A DNA stretch of 64,000 nt, from NCBI GenBank assembly GCA_964601735.1, contig CAZROO010000004.1:13824-77823 (forward strand), given 5' to 3'. The position numbers and the translations under genes are program-made. The notes under the pieces are model-generated. The model ran no database searches. It saw only the letters and a program-made list of their open reading frames with translations, and had not been told where the DNA came from. Shown here one piece after another: positions 51,842 through 61,057 of this stretch. The DNA comes from DATAJX01 sp964601735. Lineage in GTDB: Bacteria; Pseudomonadota; Alphaproteobacteria; UBA2136; UBA6156. Position 1 is the first letter of the stretch. Each line of letters opens with the position of its first letter.

Positions 51842-51885
51842 CATTATCGTGGATGCTGATCTTCATCAGCATGACAGAGATTTGT
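51842..51885. repeat. REP-like element of the TTATCGTGGAT family, copy 1
   Basis: TTATCGTGGATGCTGAT-CTTC-ATCAGCATGACAGAGA. It is matched by the element at 56171-56215 with compensatory changes in the stem. Confidence 0.8.
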
Positions 51886-51892
51886 GGATGGA

Positions 51893-51924
51893 AAAGAACC
51901 CCGCTTGGCGCGAGGTTCTTTTTA
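51893..51924. terminator. terminator of gltA (minus strand), possibly bidirectional
   Basis: AAAGAACCCCGC / GCGCGAGGTTCTTT imperfect hairpin with T-tracts on both sides. It lies just beyond the gltA stop. Confidence 0.7.
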
Positions 51925-51930
51925 TTCCTT

Positions 51931-53262
<1,332 letters not shown>

Positions 53263-53589
53263 GGGGGGATGACTTTCGTTTATTTTCTTGGTCGTCAGTT
53301 TATGCCGCAGTGCACAAAATGCAAGAGGGAATACAAGATTACAGGGTGACAAGGGTTACAGGATGGCCTTTTTTGTCAGACGTTTGGGTTTGGAACCAAC
53401 AGGCTTGCACCGGGGATGCCTTACGGATTATAAGGCGCTGACTGATTTAGATTCCGTTTTCCAGTTTGAATTGGCGGTGCTTTATGCCTTGCGATCGTTG
53501 TTGATGCTTGGCATTAGCCTGCCATGCCGGGGGACTCCCCCCGACCGGCTAGTAGTTGGGAATCAGCATGTCCCGGCGAATACCCGGAA

Positions 53590-53626
53590 CCCCCGGCCTC
53601 CGTATATTAAGTTGGCCGGGGGTTTT
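53590..53626 (+). terminator. hairpin terminator in gene-free region
   Basis: CCCCCGGCC / GGCCGGGGG with a 15-base loop followed by TTTT. Confidence 0.75.
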
Positions 53627-53812
53627 GCCCTTGTTTTACGAACGGCGGATTCCGTGCGGGCGGGGTCGTGTCCCCCTGCTCCGGACAAGGTTCATGACCC
53701 CTTGGTGGGAGCTGACTGGCCCACATCTTCCCAGAGGCGAAGAGCAGGTATTGCGGTGCCTGTTTCTTCCCTCGCCGCCGAAGAATTGCAGTTCTTTGGC
53801 AAGCATGCACGC

Positions 53813-53839
53813 AAAAGCCACCCTTTCGGGGTGGCTTTT
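53813..53839. terminator. terminator of the adhesin exporter operon
   Basis: AAAAGCCACCC-TTTC-GGGGTGGCTTTT can end transcription in both directions. It lies 4 bp beyond the stop of the HD-GYP-like gene. Confidence 0.9.
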
Positions 53840-53843
53840 GGGG

Positions 53844-55499
53844 CTAGTGCTTTACGACGTTGCGCAGGGCGGCCAGCGCTTCCTTATCGAAGGCCGGGGT
53901 TTGCAGGGCCTTGAGGGCCTCGCTGGGGTGCATGGCCGTGCGGTGGGCCCGGTTGCTGGTGAGCGCGACGTAGGCGTCGCACAGGCCGATGATGCGGCCC
54001 ATGCGGCTGATTTCGGCCCCCTTGAGCTTGCCGGGGTGGCCGGAGCCGTCGAGTCGCTCGTACATTTGGGTTATGACCGGCAGCACGGGCAGGTCGAAAT
54101 CGATGCCGTGCAGCACCGAGACGCTGCGGGAGATGTCGGCCTGGAGGGCGGCTTTTTCTGCTGGGGTCAGCTTGCCCTTGCCCAGCAGCGCGCGCGGCAC
54201 CAGCAGGCGCCCCACCGCCGCCATTTGCGCGGCGTAGAACAGGGTGGCGCGTTCGCCCACCGGGACGTTCATGGTATTGCCGACCTGCACCACCAGCCGC
54301 GCCAGCCGGGCATGGTGGCCGGAGAGGTTGGTGTCGCGGGCTTCGACCGCGCGCACCAGTGCCTCGGTGGTTTGGCCGAGAAGCTTGACCCGGGCGCGGT
54401 TGCGCTGGGCCATGAGGTGCAGCGTGAGCGCCAGCATGAAGGCGCTAAGTACCAGTACCGCCATTGCGACGATGATGTAGATGCCGGGCTTGTAGAGGCT
54501 CATGAGGGCCAGGGCGTTGGACGCCTTATACTCTTGCAGCACCTGGAAGGGAGCAGCATTGACGGGCAGCAGCGCCGCGAAGGTGGCGGCGCCATCGACC
54601 GGGCTGAGGCTGAGGGCATGGCCGTCCTTGAGGCTCTTTTTCAAATCATCGTAGGTGCTGCCCAGCGGCGCGAGGGCGTTTTTGCCCACCACGCTGGCCT
54701 GGTTGTTAACCACCTGCACCAACGCCGTGCGTTCGCCGGGGCGGTCTTCGGGGTTCGGGGCCGCGAGCTGGGCGAGCTTGTCGCCTGCCGGGATAGTGAG
54801 CCAGAGCACGCCGGTGACGGAAGTATCGTTGCTGCCGCCGACCGGGCGGACCATGTCGAACGCCACGGTGCCGTCGAGCTGGCGCAGCGGCAGGATTTGC
54901 GGCTTGCCGCTTTGGGCCACGGCTTTGGCCGTGCCGGTGGCGGCGGCCTCGGGCACCGGGCCATAGCTGACCACGGGTTGGCCGTCCGTCAGCAGCAGGT
55001 GGACGGCGGTGAAGCCGTTCTTTTTGGCGAAGTCATCCACCAGTTGCTTCATGTACGGTGCCTGGGCACGCAATGCACCCGACATGGTGGTGACGGGCGG
55101 AGTATCGGGCGTGACCACCGGCTGGCCGTTTTTGGCGACCTCGGCCAGATACAGCCCGACAATATCGGCCTGGGCGACGCTATCGGCTACCTTGCCGGTA
55201 CCTGAGAGCCATTCGGCGATGGTGTTGGCGCGGCCCTGGCCCTGGATTTCGACGCGGGCGGCGGTGTCTTCTATCAACTGGCCCTGACGCATGGCCACCA
55301 GCAGCTGCGCGGTAAGCATGCCGACGCTGGCGACGGCGAGGACGACCAGGACAATCCAGCCCAGGAAACTTTTGAGCGGCACGTTGCCGCGGTAATGGAT
55401 GACCTCGGACGGCAGCGGGGCGCTGGCTTCGTCGCGCGACAGCAGGACGGGGCGAATGGGCGCGGCCCTGGTGATTTTTTTGGCTTTTTTAATGGGCAT
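53844..55499 (-). CDS. two-TM sensor protein with degenerate HD-GYP domain
   Basis: 551 aa: basic N-terminus, TM1 (about 44-70), a periplasmic region of about 270 residues, TM2 (about 339-363) and a C-terminal HD-GYP-like domain (about 370-551). The HD-GYP framework is clear (GKGKLTPAEKAAL, ERLDGSGHP, ISRMGRIIGLCDAYVALTSNRAHR). However, the HD pair is AA (427-428), the HH of HHE is MY (479-480) and GYP is GHP. The metal site is therefore lost and phosphodiesterase activity is unlikely. It is the last gene after the LapG-like protease, 11 bp downstream. A c-di-GMP receptor role is inference. Confidence 0.8.
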   Translation of the reverse strand: MPIKKAKKITRAAPIRPVLLSRDEASAPLPSEVIHYRGNVPLKSFLGWIVLVVLAVASVGMLTAQLLVAMRQGQLIEDTAARVEIQGQGRANTIAEWLSGTGKVADSVAQADIVGLYLAEVAKNGQPVVTPDTPPVTTMSGALRAQAPYMKQLVDDFAKKNGFTAVHLLLTDGQPVVSYGPVPEAAATGTAKAVAQSGKPQILPLRQLDGTVAFDMVRPVGGSNDTSVTGVLWLTIPAGDKLAQLAAPNPEDRPGERTALVQVVNNQASVVGKNALAPLGSTYDDLKKSLKDGHALSLSPVDGAATFAALLPVNAAPFQVLQEYKASNALALMSLYKPGIYIIVAMAVLVLSAFMLALTLHLMAQRNRARVKLLGQTTEALVRAVEARDTNLSGHHARLARLVVQVGNTMNVPVGERATLFYAAQMAAVGRLLVPRALLGKGKLTPAEKAALQADISRSVSVLHGIDFDLPVLPVITQMYERLDGSGHPGKLKGAEISRMGRIIGLCDAYVALTSNRAHRTAMHPSEALKALQTPAFDKEALAALRNVVKH

Positions 55500-55510
55500 T
55501 TCGGTTCCCT

Positions 55511-56218
55511 TTATTGCTCCGGTTTAATGAAAATCCACCGGGTGGTTTCGTTGACCGCATAGTACGGACTATATTGAATAACCGTTTCGGACGGAAGGGG
55601 TTGGCTGGCGAGGTTGTCGAGAATCATGTCGTGCCCATCGAGTTTGGCAGCGAGGATGGCGTGGGGCTCGTCGCGGACGGTATCTCGCAGAATGACGACG
55701 CGCAGACTAGCGTTGGCCCAGCCGAGCATGCGCAAGGATACGAACTTGGCGATGGCGTAGTCTTCGCAATCGCCGGATTTTTTAAGGAATTGCAGTGGCG
55801 TGGCCCAGTAGTCGGACTTGCCGTAGTTGTCGATATCCTCGATGTACGGGAAGCCGTTGAAGAAGCGGTTGACCGTGCGCATCTGCTGTGCCGGGCTCAT
55901 TTCCTTTGCCGCGTCCATCATTTCGCGCCAGCGGCGGGCGCCGCTGGTGGGGCAGTCGTCGGCGTTATTTTCGCAGGCGTGGAGGATGCCGGATTCGTGG
56001 CGGATGCGGCTGAGGACATCGACCCATTTGGTGAAGCTGCTGATGTTGTCGCCTTTGAGTTCGACGCGGCCGAAGAGACCTGCGGCGTGGGCGGGCGTTG
56101 CGATAAAAGTAAGCGCAAGAACTGAAACAACGCCTCCTAAAACAGACATGTGCGCGCTCGGGCGCGCGCTCTTATCGTGGATCCCGACCTTCGTCGGGAT
56201 GACAGCGACATTCTGCAT
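55511..56218 (-). CDS. LapG-like periplasmic transglutaminase-fold cysteine protease
   Basis: Bacterial transglutaminase-like cysteine proteinase (BTLCP). The catalytic triad is visible: Cys in SGDCEDYAIAK, His in DEPHAILAAKLDG and Asp in MILDNLASQ. The Asp and Glu flanking the Cys match the calcium site of LapG. LapG cleaves the N-terminus of LapA-type adhesins and frees them from the cell. From the ATG at 56218 (adjacent to the adaptor stop) the first 20 residues (VIPTKVGIHDK) come from a REP-like element. An internal ATG at 56149 would give a clean signal peptide (MSVLGGVVSVLALTFIATPAHA). Confidence 0.88.
   Translation of the reverse strand: MQNVAVIPTKVGIHDKSARPSAHMSVLGGVVSVLALTFIATPAHAAGLFGRVELKGDNISSFTKWVDVLSRIRHESGILHACENNADDCPTSGARRWREMMDAAKEMSPAQQMRTVNRFFNGFPYIEDIDNYGKSDYWATPLQFLKKSGDCEDYAIAKFVSLRMLGWANASLRVVILRDTVRDEPHAILAAKLDGHDMILDNLASQPLPSETVIQYSPYYAVNETTRWIFIKPEQ
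56171..56215. repeat. REP-like element of the TTATCGTGGAT family, copy 2
   Basis: TTATCGTGGATCCCGAC-CTTC-GTCGGGATGACAGCGACA overlaps the 5' end of the LapG-like gene and encodes VIPTKVGIHDK, a peptide style typical of translated REP elements. Confidence 0.85.
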
Positions 56219-57658
56219 TTACCGCTCCGTTAACGCCGCCTCGCGCGCTTTGGTGATGGGCTTGAGCAGGTATTGCAGGATGGTCTTTTTGCCGGTTAGC
56301 ACATCGACCGTGGCCACCATACCGCTTTTGATGGGGAGTTTTTGGCCGTGGTGCAGGAGGAAATCCTTATCGGCCCTGACCTGGATTTTGAAGTAGGTTT
56401 CGCCCTTGTCGGTGGTGAAGCTGTCGGCGCTCACATTACTGACGGTGCCCTTGAGGCCGCCGTAGATGCTGAAATCGTACGCGCTGAGCTTGATGACCGC
56501 GGGCAGGCCGACGCGGATGAAGGCAATGTCTTGCGGCTTGACCTGCGCCTCGATCATCAGGCCTTCGTCGAGCGGCACCAGTTCGACGATGTTGGCGTTG
56601 GCCTGCACGGCCTGGCCCACTGTGTTGACGTGGATGTCTTTAACTTCGGCGCGGATGGGGGACTTGAGCACGCTCTGATCGACCTTGGAAATGTCGCCCT
56701 GCACGCTGGCGCCGAGGCGGTTCAACTCGTCGCGCATTTTGCCCTGGTCGTCGCGGGCCTCGTTTTTGAACTTGAGCACGGCTTCGTCGAGCTTGCCCTG
56801 GGCTTCGCGGATGCCGGCTTGCGCGCTGGGGATAGCGACCTGGGCCGTATTCAACTGGCGGCGGGCGTCGATGACCGCGCGTTGCAGGCGCAGGACTTCG
56901 ACCTGTGCCACGGCGCCGGTGGCCACGTAGGGCGTGGTTTTGTCGAGTTCTTCCTTGGCGTTGTTGTAGGCGTCCTGAAAGTTGCGGGTTTTGCTCTGGG
57001 CGTCTTGCAGGTCGGCTTTTTTCTGCTCGAGCTGCTCTTTATAGACGCGGGTGGTGCTGTCGAGCTCGGCCTTGCGGCTGTTGTAGAGGTTTTCGGCTTC
57101 GGTGGCGATTTGCGGGGCCTTTTGCTTCACTTCGTCGGGGATATCGAGCGGCTTGTCGTTCAGTTCGGCGTCGATGCGGGCGATGTTGGCCATAAGGTAA
57201 TAACGGCGGGCTTCCTTTTCATTCAACCCGGCGGTTGCGGCACGGGGGTCGAAGCGCACCAGTTCCTGCCCGGCCTGCACCACATCGCCCGGCTTGACCA
57301 GGATGGCGGTGATGACGCCGCCGTCGGAACTGCCCACGGCCTGCACCTTGCCGCTGGGGATGACCAGCCCCTGCCCGCGCGCGACTTCGTCGAGGCTCGC
57401 AAACCCGGCCCAGAGCAGGAACAACGTCATAAAGCCGCCAAGCACCCAGAACAACAGGACGCTGGCCGGGTGGGCGCCGCGCAGCGTGGCCTGCTGCACG
57501 TCGTCCATGAAATCGCCGTCGCCCCAGTTGTCGGGGTTCAGGCCTTCCTGGACGATTTTTTTGGCCTTGGTGATGGCCGAATGGGTTTGGTCGTGACTGA
57601 CGCTCACGCCCATCGAGCGGGTCAACTTATTGTCGAGCAGGTCGAAACGTTTTTTCAT
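56219..57658 (-). CDS. HlyD/LapC-type membrane fusion protein of the adhesin exporter
   Basis: 479 aa with a cytoplasmic N-terminus (about 1-65), one TM (VLLFWVLGGFMTLFLLWAGF), a lipoyl half (GVITAILVKPGDVVQAGQELVRFDP), long periplasmic coiled coils (about 150-330) and a C-terminal beta domain ending TILQYLLKPITKAREAAL. It bridges the ABC transporter to the TolC-like channel during type I secretion. It starts by a TAATG overlap with the AT-rich upstream gene, and the protease gene follows directly. Confidence 0.93.
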   Translation of the reverse strand: MKKRFDLLDNKLTRSMGVSVSHDQTHSAITKAKKIVQEGLNPDNWGDGDFMDDVQQATLRGAHPASVLLFWVLGGFMTLFLLWAGFASLDEVARGQGLVIPSGKVQAVGSSDGGVITAILVKPGDVVQAGQELVRFDPRAATAGLNEKEARRYYLMANIARIDAELNDKPLDIPDEVKQKAPQIATEAENLYNSRKAELDSTTRVYKEQLEQKKADLQDAQSKTRNFQDAYNNAKEELDKTTPYVATGAVAQVEVLRLQRAVIDARRQLNTAQVAIPSAQAGIREAQGKLDEAVLKFKNEARDDQGKMRDELNRLGASVQGDISKVDQSVLKSPIRAEVKDIHVNTVGQAVQANANIVELVPLDEGLMIEAQVKPQDIAFIRVGLPAVIKLSAYDFSIYGGLKGTVSNVSADSFTTDKGETYFKIQVRADKDFLLHHGQKLPIKSGMVATVDVLTGKKTILQYLLKPITKAREAALTER

Positions 57659-58581
57659 TATTCATCGACCTTCTTCGAGGTAAGAGCTATGTAGCAGACA
57701 TCATCATAATTTTGGGGGGTTGGGGTGAATACAAGAATATTACCGTCCTCCAACCGCCCTAAAATACTATTCCCATTCAAGATAAAGTAAGCTTTGTTTG
57801 CCTTCATAAAGATTTTCTCAGAAACGGGCCCAGCTCCGGTTATGTAAGGATGCAAAAAATCTGACTCAAAGGGACTGAGAACTTTAATGCCTTTGGAGTT
57901 GGCCAAAGAGGCTTTCCATATCTTTTCTTGTTGCATATGAGCTTGATACAATTTGTCAAAATTGGGCCATTTTTTTAGCCAATATCCCCATGTTCCTATG
58001 GAAGTGTTCATATCCTTTTCTGTTTGAAGAATACCACTCAAACTGGCATCTCGGTCTACAATTGCAGGGTCGACATCTACAGATACAGGGCTATCTTTAA
58101 TGTCCCTATATTCAGTATCTTTTTTTAAGATGCGTATCTTTTGATACTGCATATCCCCAGCAACGCTAACCATTCTAGGTTTTCCCTCACCAAAAACATC
58201 AACCAGATAAACAGTTTCTTTATAAAAATCTGGGTAGCTGCCGGGAGGATTGGGGAGTATAATTTCTTTCGTCGGCGGCTCTGTAAAACCTATTTGGGAA
58301 AATCTTTCCGGTGCTCGTGTTTCAAAATTAGTCCAATCAACATGGTTCACGCCCTCTTCATCCTCTGGCAAAGGAGACCATTTGTCTTTATTCGTATTAT
58401 TATTTGTCTCTATCAACATCTGCTCATATAGCTTTGCCAATGGCTTACAAATTTCGTCATTCTCACTCATGACCAGTTTGTAATGAAAGATTTCAGGCTT
58501 TGGGTTACCTTTTGGGGCATCTGAGGCAGATGCGATACTGCTTAAAAGCACCATACTCAGAAAGGCTGCGCAAGTTTTCAT
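57658..58581 (-). CDS. AT-rich secreted protein of unknown function inside the exporter operon
   Basis: 307 aa with a signal peptide (TCAAFLSMVLLSSIASASDA). No recognised domain. The mature protein is polar (KLYEQMLIETNNNTNKDKW) and probably periplasmic. Codon use and base composition are clearly more AT-rich than in every neighbour, which suggests recent acquisition. Yet both ends overlap the adjacent genes by TAATG junctions, so translation is coupled to the ABC transporter and adaptor. A role in adhesin export or display is inferred only from this position. Confidence 0.75.
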   Translation of the reverse strand: MKTCAAFLSMVLLSSIASASDAPKGNPKPEIFHYKLVMSENDEICKPLAKLYEQMLIETNNNTNKDKWSPLPEDEEGVNHVDWTNFETRAPERFSQIGFTEPPTKEIILPNPPGSYPDFYKETVYLVDVFGEGKPRMVSVAGDMQYQKIRILKKDTEYRDIKDSPVSVDVDPAIVDRDASLSGILQTEKDMNTSIGTWGYWLKKWPNFDKLYQAHMQQEKIWKASLANSKGIKVLSPFESDFLHPYITGAGPVSEKIFMKANKAYFILNGNSILGRLEDGNILVFTPTPQNYDDVCYIALTSKKVDE

Positions 58582-60746
58582 TACGCTTGGTCCTTGGTCT
58601 TGTTATGGCTGAGCCAGTCGAGAACCTTCTTTTTGGGGCCGTCGGCGATGATTTTGCCGTCGTCGACAACAATCAGGCGGTCGACCAGTTCGAGCATGGC
58701 CGGGCGGTGGGTGATGAGCAGCAGGGTGCGGTGCTTGAGCCATTTGTCGAGCCGCTCGATGACCCATTGCTCGCTTTGGGCGTCGAGCTCGGAGGTGGGG
58801 TCGTCCAGCACCACGAGGTTGCCGTCGTGCATCAGGGCGCGGGCGAGGCCCACGGCCTGACGCTGGCCGCCAGAAAGATTTTCGCCGCGCTCGCCCACCG
58901 GCAGGTCGAAGCCTTTGGGATGGCGGCGCAGCAGGCGGTAGGCGCCGGAGATTTCGACAGCCTGGATAAGCTGGTCGAAGGTGGCGTCGGGTTTGGCGAG
59001 CAGCAGGTTTTCGCGCAGCGTGCCCCGGAACAGGTAGAGGTTTTGAGGGAAGTAGCAGACGTTCTTGCGCACTTCGGCGGGGTCGATTTGGCGGATTTCG
59101 AGGTCGTCGAGCAGAATGCGGCCATTGGTGGGCTGGTACAGGCCCAGCAGCAGGCGCGCGATGGTGGACTTGCCGCTGCCCGCGCGGCCGACAATGCCGA
59201 CGCGCTCGCCGGGCTCGATGGTGAAGCTATAGCCCTTGACCGAATCGACCGGCGTGCCGGGGTAGGCGAAGGAGACGTCTTCGAACTCGATTTTGCCCTT
59301 GAGGTTGCCGACGTGGACGAAGGGCTGGCCGTCTTTGCGTTCGACGTCGCTGTGCATCAGCTTGGTGAGGTTATTGAGCGCAGTGTGGCTTTGCTCGTAG
59401 CGGACGATCAAGCTCGCCAGTTGGCTGAGCGGCTGCATGCCGCGGGACAGCAGCATGGTACAGGCGACCAGCGCACCCGTGGTGAGGCTGCCCGCCCAGA
59501 TGAGGTAGATGCCGGCGACTATCATGCCCACGTACATGAACTGTTGCAGGAACTGGGTGGAATTGAGCGCCAGCGAGCTGAGGAAGCGCACCTTGACGCT
59601 GCTTTTGGCGGTGGCGCCGGTGAGCGCTTCCCATTTGCCCTGGGAGGCTGACTGGCTGCCGAGGGCTTTGATGTTTTCGAGCGAGTTGATGGTTTCGACC
59701 AGGTGGCCGTGCTTGATGTCGGTTTCGAGCGAGACTTCGTGCATCAGGGCCTTGATGGGGCGGACGATGGCGATGCCGTTGACCAGCACCAGCGGGATGG
59801 CCACCAGCGGAATAAGTGCCAGCCAGCCGCCGATGAGGAAGATGATGAAGATGAACAGCAGCATGAACGGCAGGTCGATAAAGGTGGTGAGGGTGCCGCT
59901 GGTGAAAAAGTCGCGCAGGCTATCGTATTCCCGCAACTGGTTGGCGAAGGCGCCCGCGCTGTTCTGGTTTTGGCCCATGCGCAGGTTAAGCAGTTGCTGG
60001 TAGAGGCGGCTGGCGAGGAGGAGGTCGGCCCCCTTGCCTGCGACGTCGATGAAATAGGTGCGGAGCTGACGGAAGGCGAGATCGAACAAGAGGCCCACGG
60101 CCAAGCCCAGCGCCAGCACCCAGAGCGTGGCCTCGGCCTGGTTGGGGATGACGCGGTCATACACGTTCATGGCGAACAGCGGCGTGGCCAGGCCGATGAG
60201 GTTGGAAAACAGGGCGATGGCGGCCACCTTGCCGTAAAGTGGGCGGAATTCCTTGAGCGTGCTCCAGAACCACTGCTTGGCCGGGTGGCGGGCTTCGGCG
60301 GTGAGTTCAAGCATCAGGCCCCTTTTGACCAGGATGAGGTAGCCCGCGTAGACTTCCTCTGCCGCCTTGAGGCCGTGGAACGTCTGGGCTTTGCCGGAGA
60401 GCGGGTCGAACAGGGTGAAATCGTTGCCTTCGCGCGTATAAAGGATAGCGGCACGGCCCGTGGCGGTCATGAAGACTGCCGGGAGGATGTGGGGGCTGAT
60501 ATCCTTCAATTTACGGTGAACCACCCGGCTGTTGAGCCCCGCCCTTGCCGCTGCGCGGGTGAAAAGCTGCGGGGTGAGGCGGTTGTCCTTCATCGGCAGG
60601 CCGGTAGTGAGGCTGGTGAGGCTGTGGGTAAGGCCGTGGCGTTGCACCAGCCAGGCCAGGCAGGCCTGGAGGCTGTCGTGGACGCCGTGCACAACCATTT
60701 CGCCCGGATTTTCGGCTGCTTCGTGAGAGGTGTGGCGGTGGACCAT
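58581..60746 (-). CDS. type I secretion ABC transporter (LapB/HlyB-like) with C39-like domain
   Basis: The 721-aa exporter has an N-terminal C39-peptidase-like domain (about 20-145) without the catalytic Cys, as in RTX and adhesin exporters, where it binds substrate. Six membrane helices follow (about 165-450), then an ATPase with Walker A GRAGSGKSTIARLLLG, signature LSGGQRQAVGLARAL and Walker B LVVLDDPTSELD. It drives secretion of the adhesin encoded on the opposite strand. It is the first gene of the leftward operon. Confidence 0.94.
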   Translation of the reverse strand: MVHRHTSHEAAENPGEMVVHGVHDSLQACLAWLVQRHGLTHSLTSLTTGLPMKDNRLTPQLFTRAAARAGLNSRVVHRKLKDISPHILPAVFMTATGRAAILYTREGNDFTLFDPLSGKAQTFHGLKAAEEVYAGYLILVKRGLMLELTAEARHPAKQWFWSTLKEFRPLYGKVAAIALFSNLIGLATPLFAMNVYDRVIPNQAEATLWVLALGLAVGLLFDLAFRQLRTYFIDVAGKGADLLLASRLYQQLLNLRMGQNQNSAGAFANQLREYDSLRDFFTSGTLTTFIDLPFMLLFIFIIFLIGGWLALIPLVAIPLVLVNGIAIVRPIKALMHEVSLETDIKHGHLVETINSLENIKALGSQSASQGKWEALTGATAKSSVKVRFLSSLALNSTQFLQQFMYVGMIVAGIYLIWAGSLTTGALVACTMLLSRGMQPLSQLASLIVRYEQSHTALNNLTKLMHSDVERKDGQPFVHVGNLKGKIEFEDVSFAYPGTPVDSVKGYSFTIEPGERVGIVGRAGSGKSTIARLLLGLYQPTNGRILLDDLEIRQIDPAEVRKNVCYFPQNLYLFRGTLRENLLLAKPDATFDQLIQAVEISGAYRLLRRHPKGFDLPVGERGENLSGGQRQAVGLARALMHDGNLVVLDDPTSELDAQSEQWVIERLDKWLKHRTLLLITHRPAMLELVDRLIVVDDGKIIADGPKKKVLDWLSHNKTKDQA

Positions 60747-61057
60747 CGGGCTTTTTATCTTGTTGTCTGTGCTTTATATCGTGGGGAACAGGGCAAGCTG
60801 TACCTGACAACCTCCGGAATGAGGTTTTAAGACCACCGGGCGTGGCTTAAAGGCCAGTGAATCCGGTCTCAAATTTGACTACAACAGGGGGTAAAACAAA
60901 CCTCAGGGTTTTCATAAGTTTTATTTGATTTTTAGGAATTTTTTAGTTCCACCCCCTTGCGTATGTTCCACGGAGGCTTATATGTGTATGCAACTGGTAG
61001 GGTCAGTTGGGCCTATGGCTCCCCTCACCTGATAGCAACGCGAGGAGAATACTACTA
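60747..61057. promoter_or_regulatory. divergent promoter region of the adhesin locus
   Basis: The 311-bp gap separates the leftward exporter operon from the rightward channel-adhesin unit and must hold both promoters. An AT-rich stretch (about 60890-60950) is the likely core. A short leader frame lies at its right end. I cannot assign boxes with confidence. Confidence 0.5.
60982..61032 (+). CDS. 16-residue leader ORF before the TolC-like gene
   Basis: ATG at 60982 has a near-perfect GGAGG site 5 bases upstream and encodes MCMQLVGSVGPMAPLT before a TGA at 61030. It ends 25 bp before the channel gene start. It could be a leader peptide that affects downstream translation, or a chance frame. 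Confidence 0.35.
   Translation: MCMQLVGSVGPMAPLT

Larger units (their letters stand above)
51272..51930. other. gene-free, repeat-rich region
   Basis: No credible gene is visible in about 660 bp. It holds REP-like palindromes near 51580-51635, 51691-51715 and 51842-51885, a hairpin at about 51670 and two terminators (51536-51566 and 51893-51924). Reading frames here are short and low in coding character. Small RNAs ending at the two terminators are possible. Confidence 0.7.
53263..53843. other. gene-free region upstream of gltA with two terminators
   Basis: No convincing gene. It must contain the gltA promoter. Two hairpin terminators at 53590-53626 and 53813-53839, plus a strong internal hairpin (GGGGTCGTG with CATGACCCC near 53660-53700), suggest one or two small rightward transcripts. 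None resembles an RNA class I know. Confidence 0.6.

Noticed and set aside
53556..55205. 549-aa open frame on the plus strand opposite the HD-GYP-like gene
   Set aside because: It is antisense to a gene with recognisable HD-GYP and membrane features and has no ribosome site or domain of its own.
56342..57694. 450-aa open frame on the plus strand opposite the HlyD-type gene
   Set aside because: Shadow of the adaptor coding sequence, with typical complement composition.
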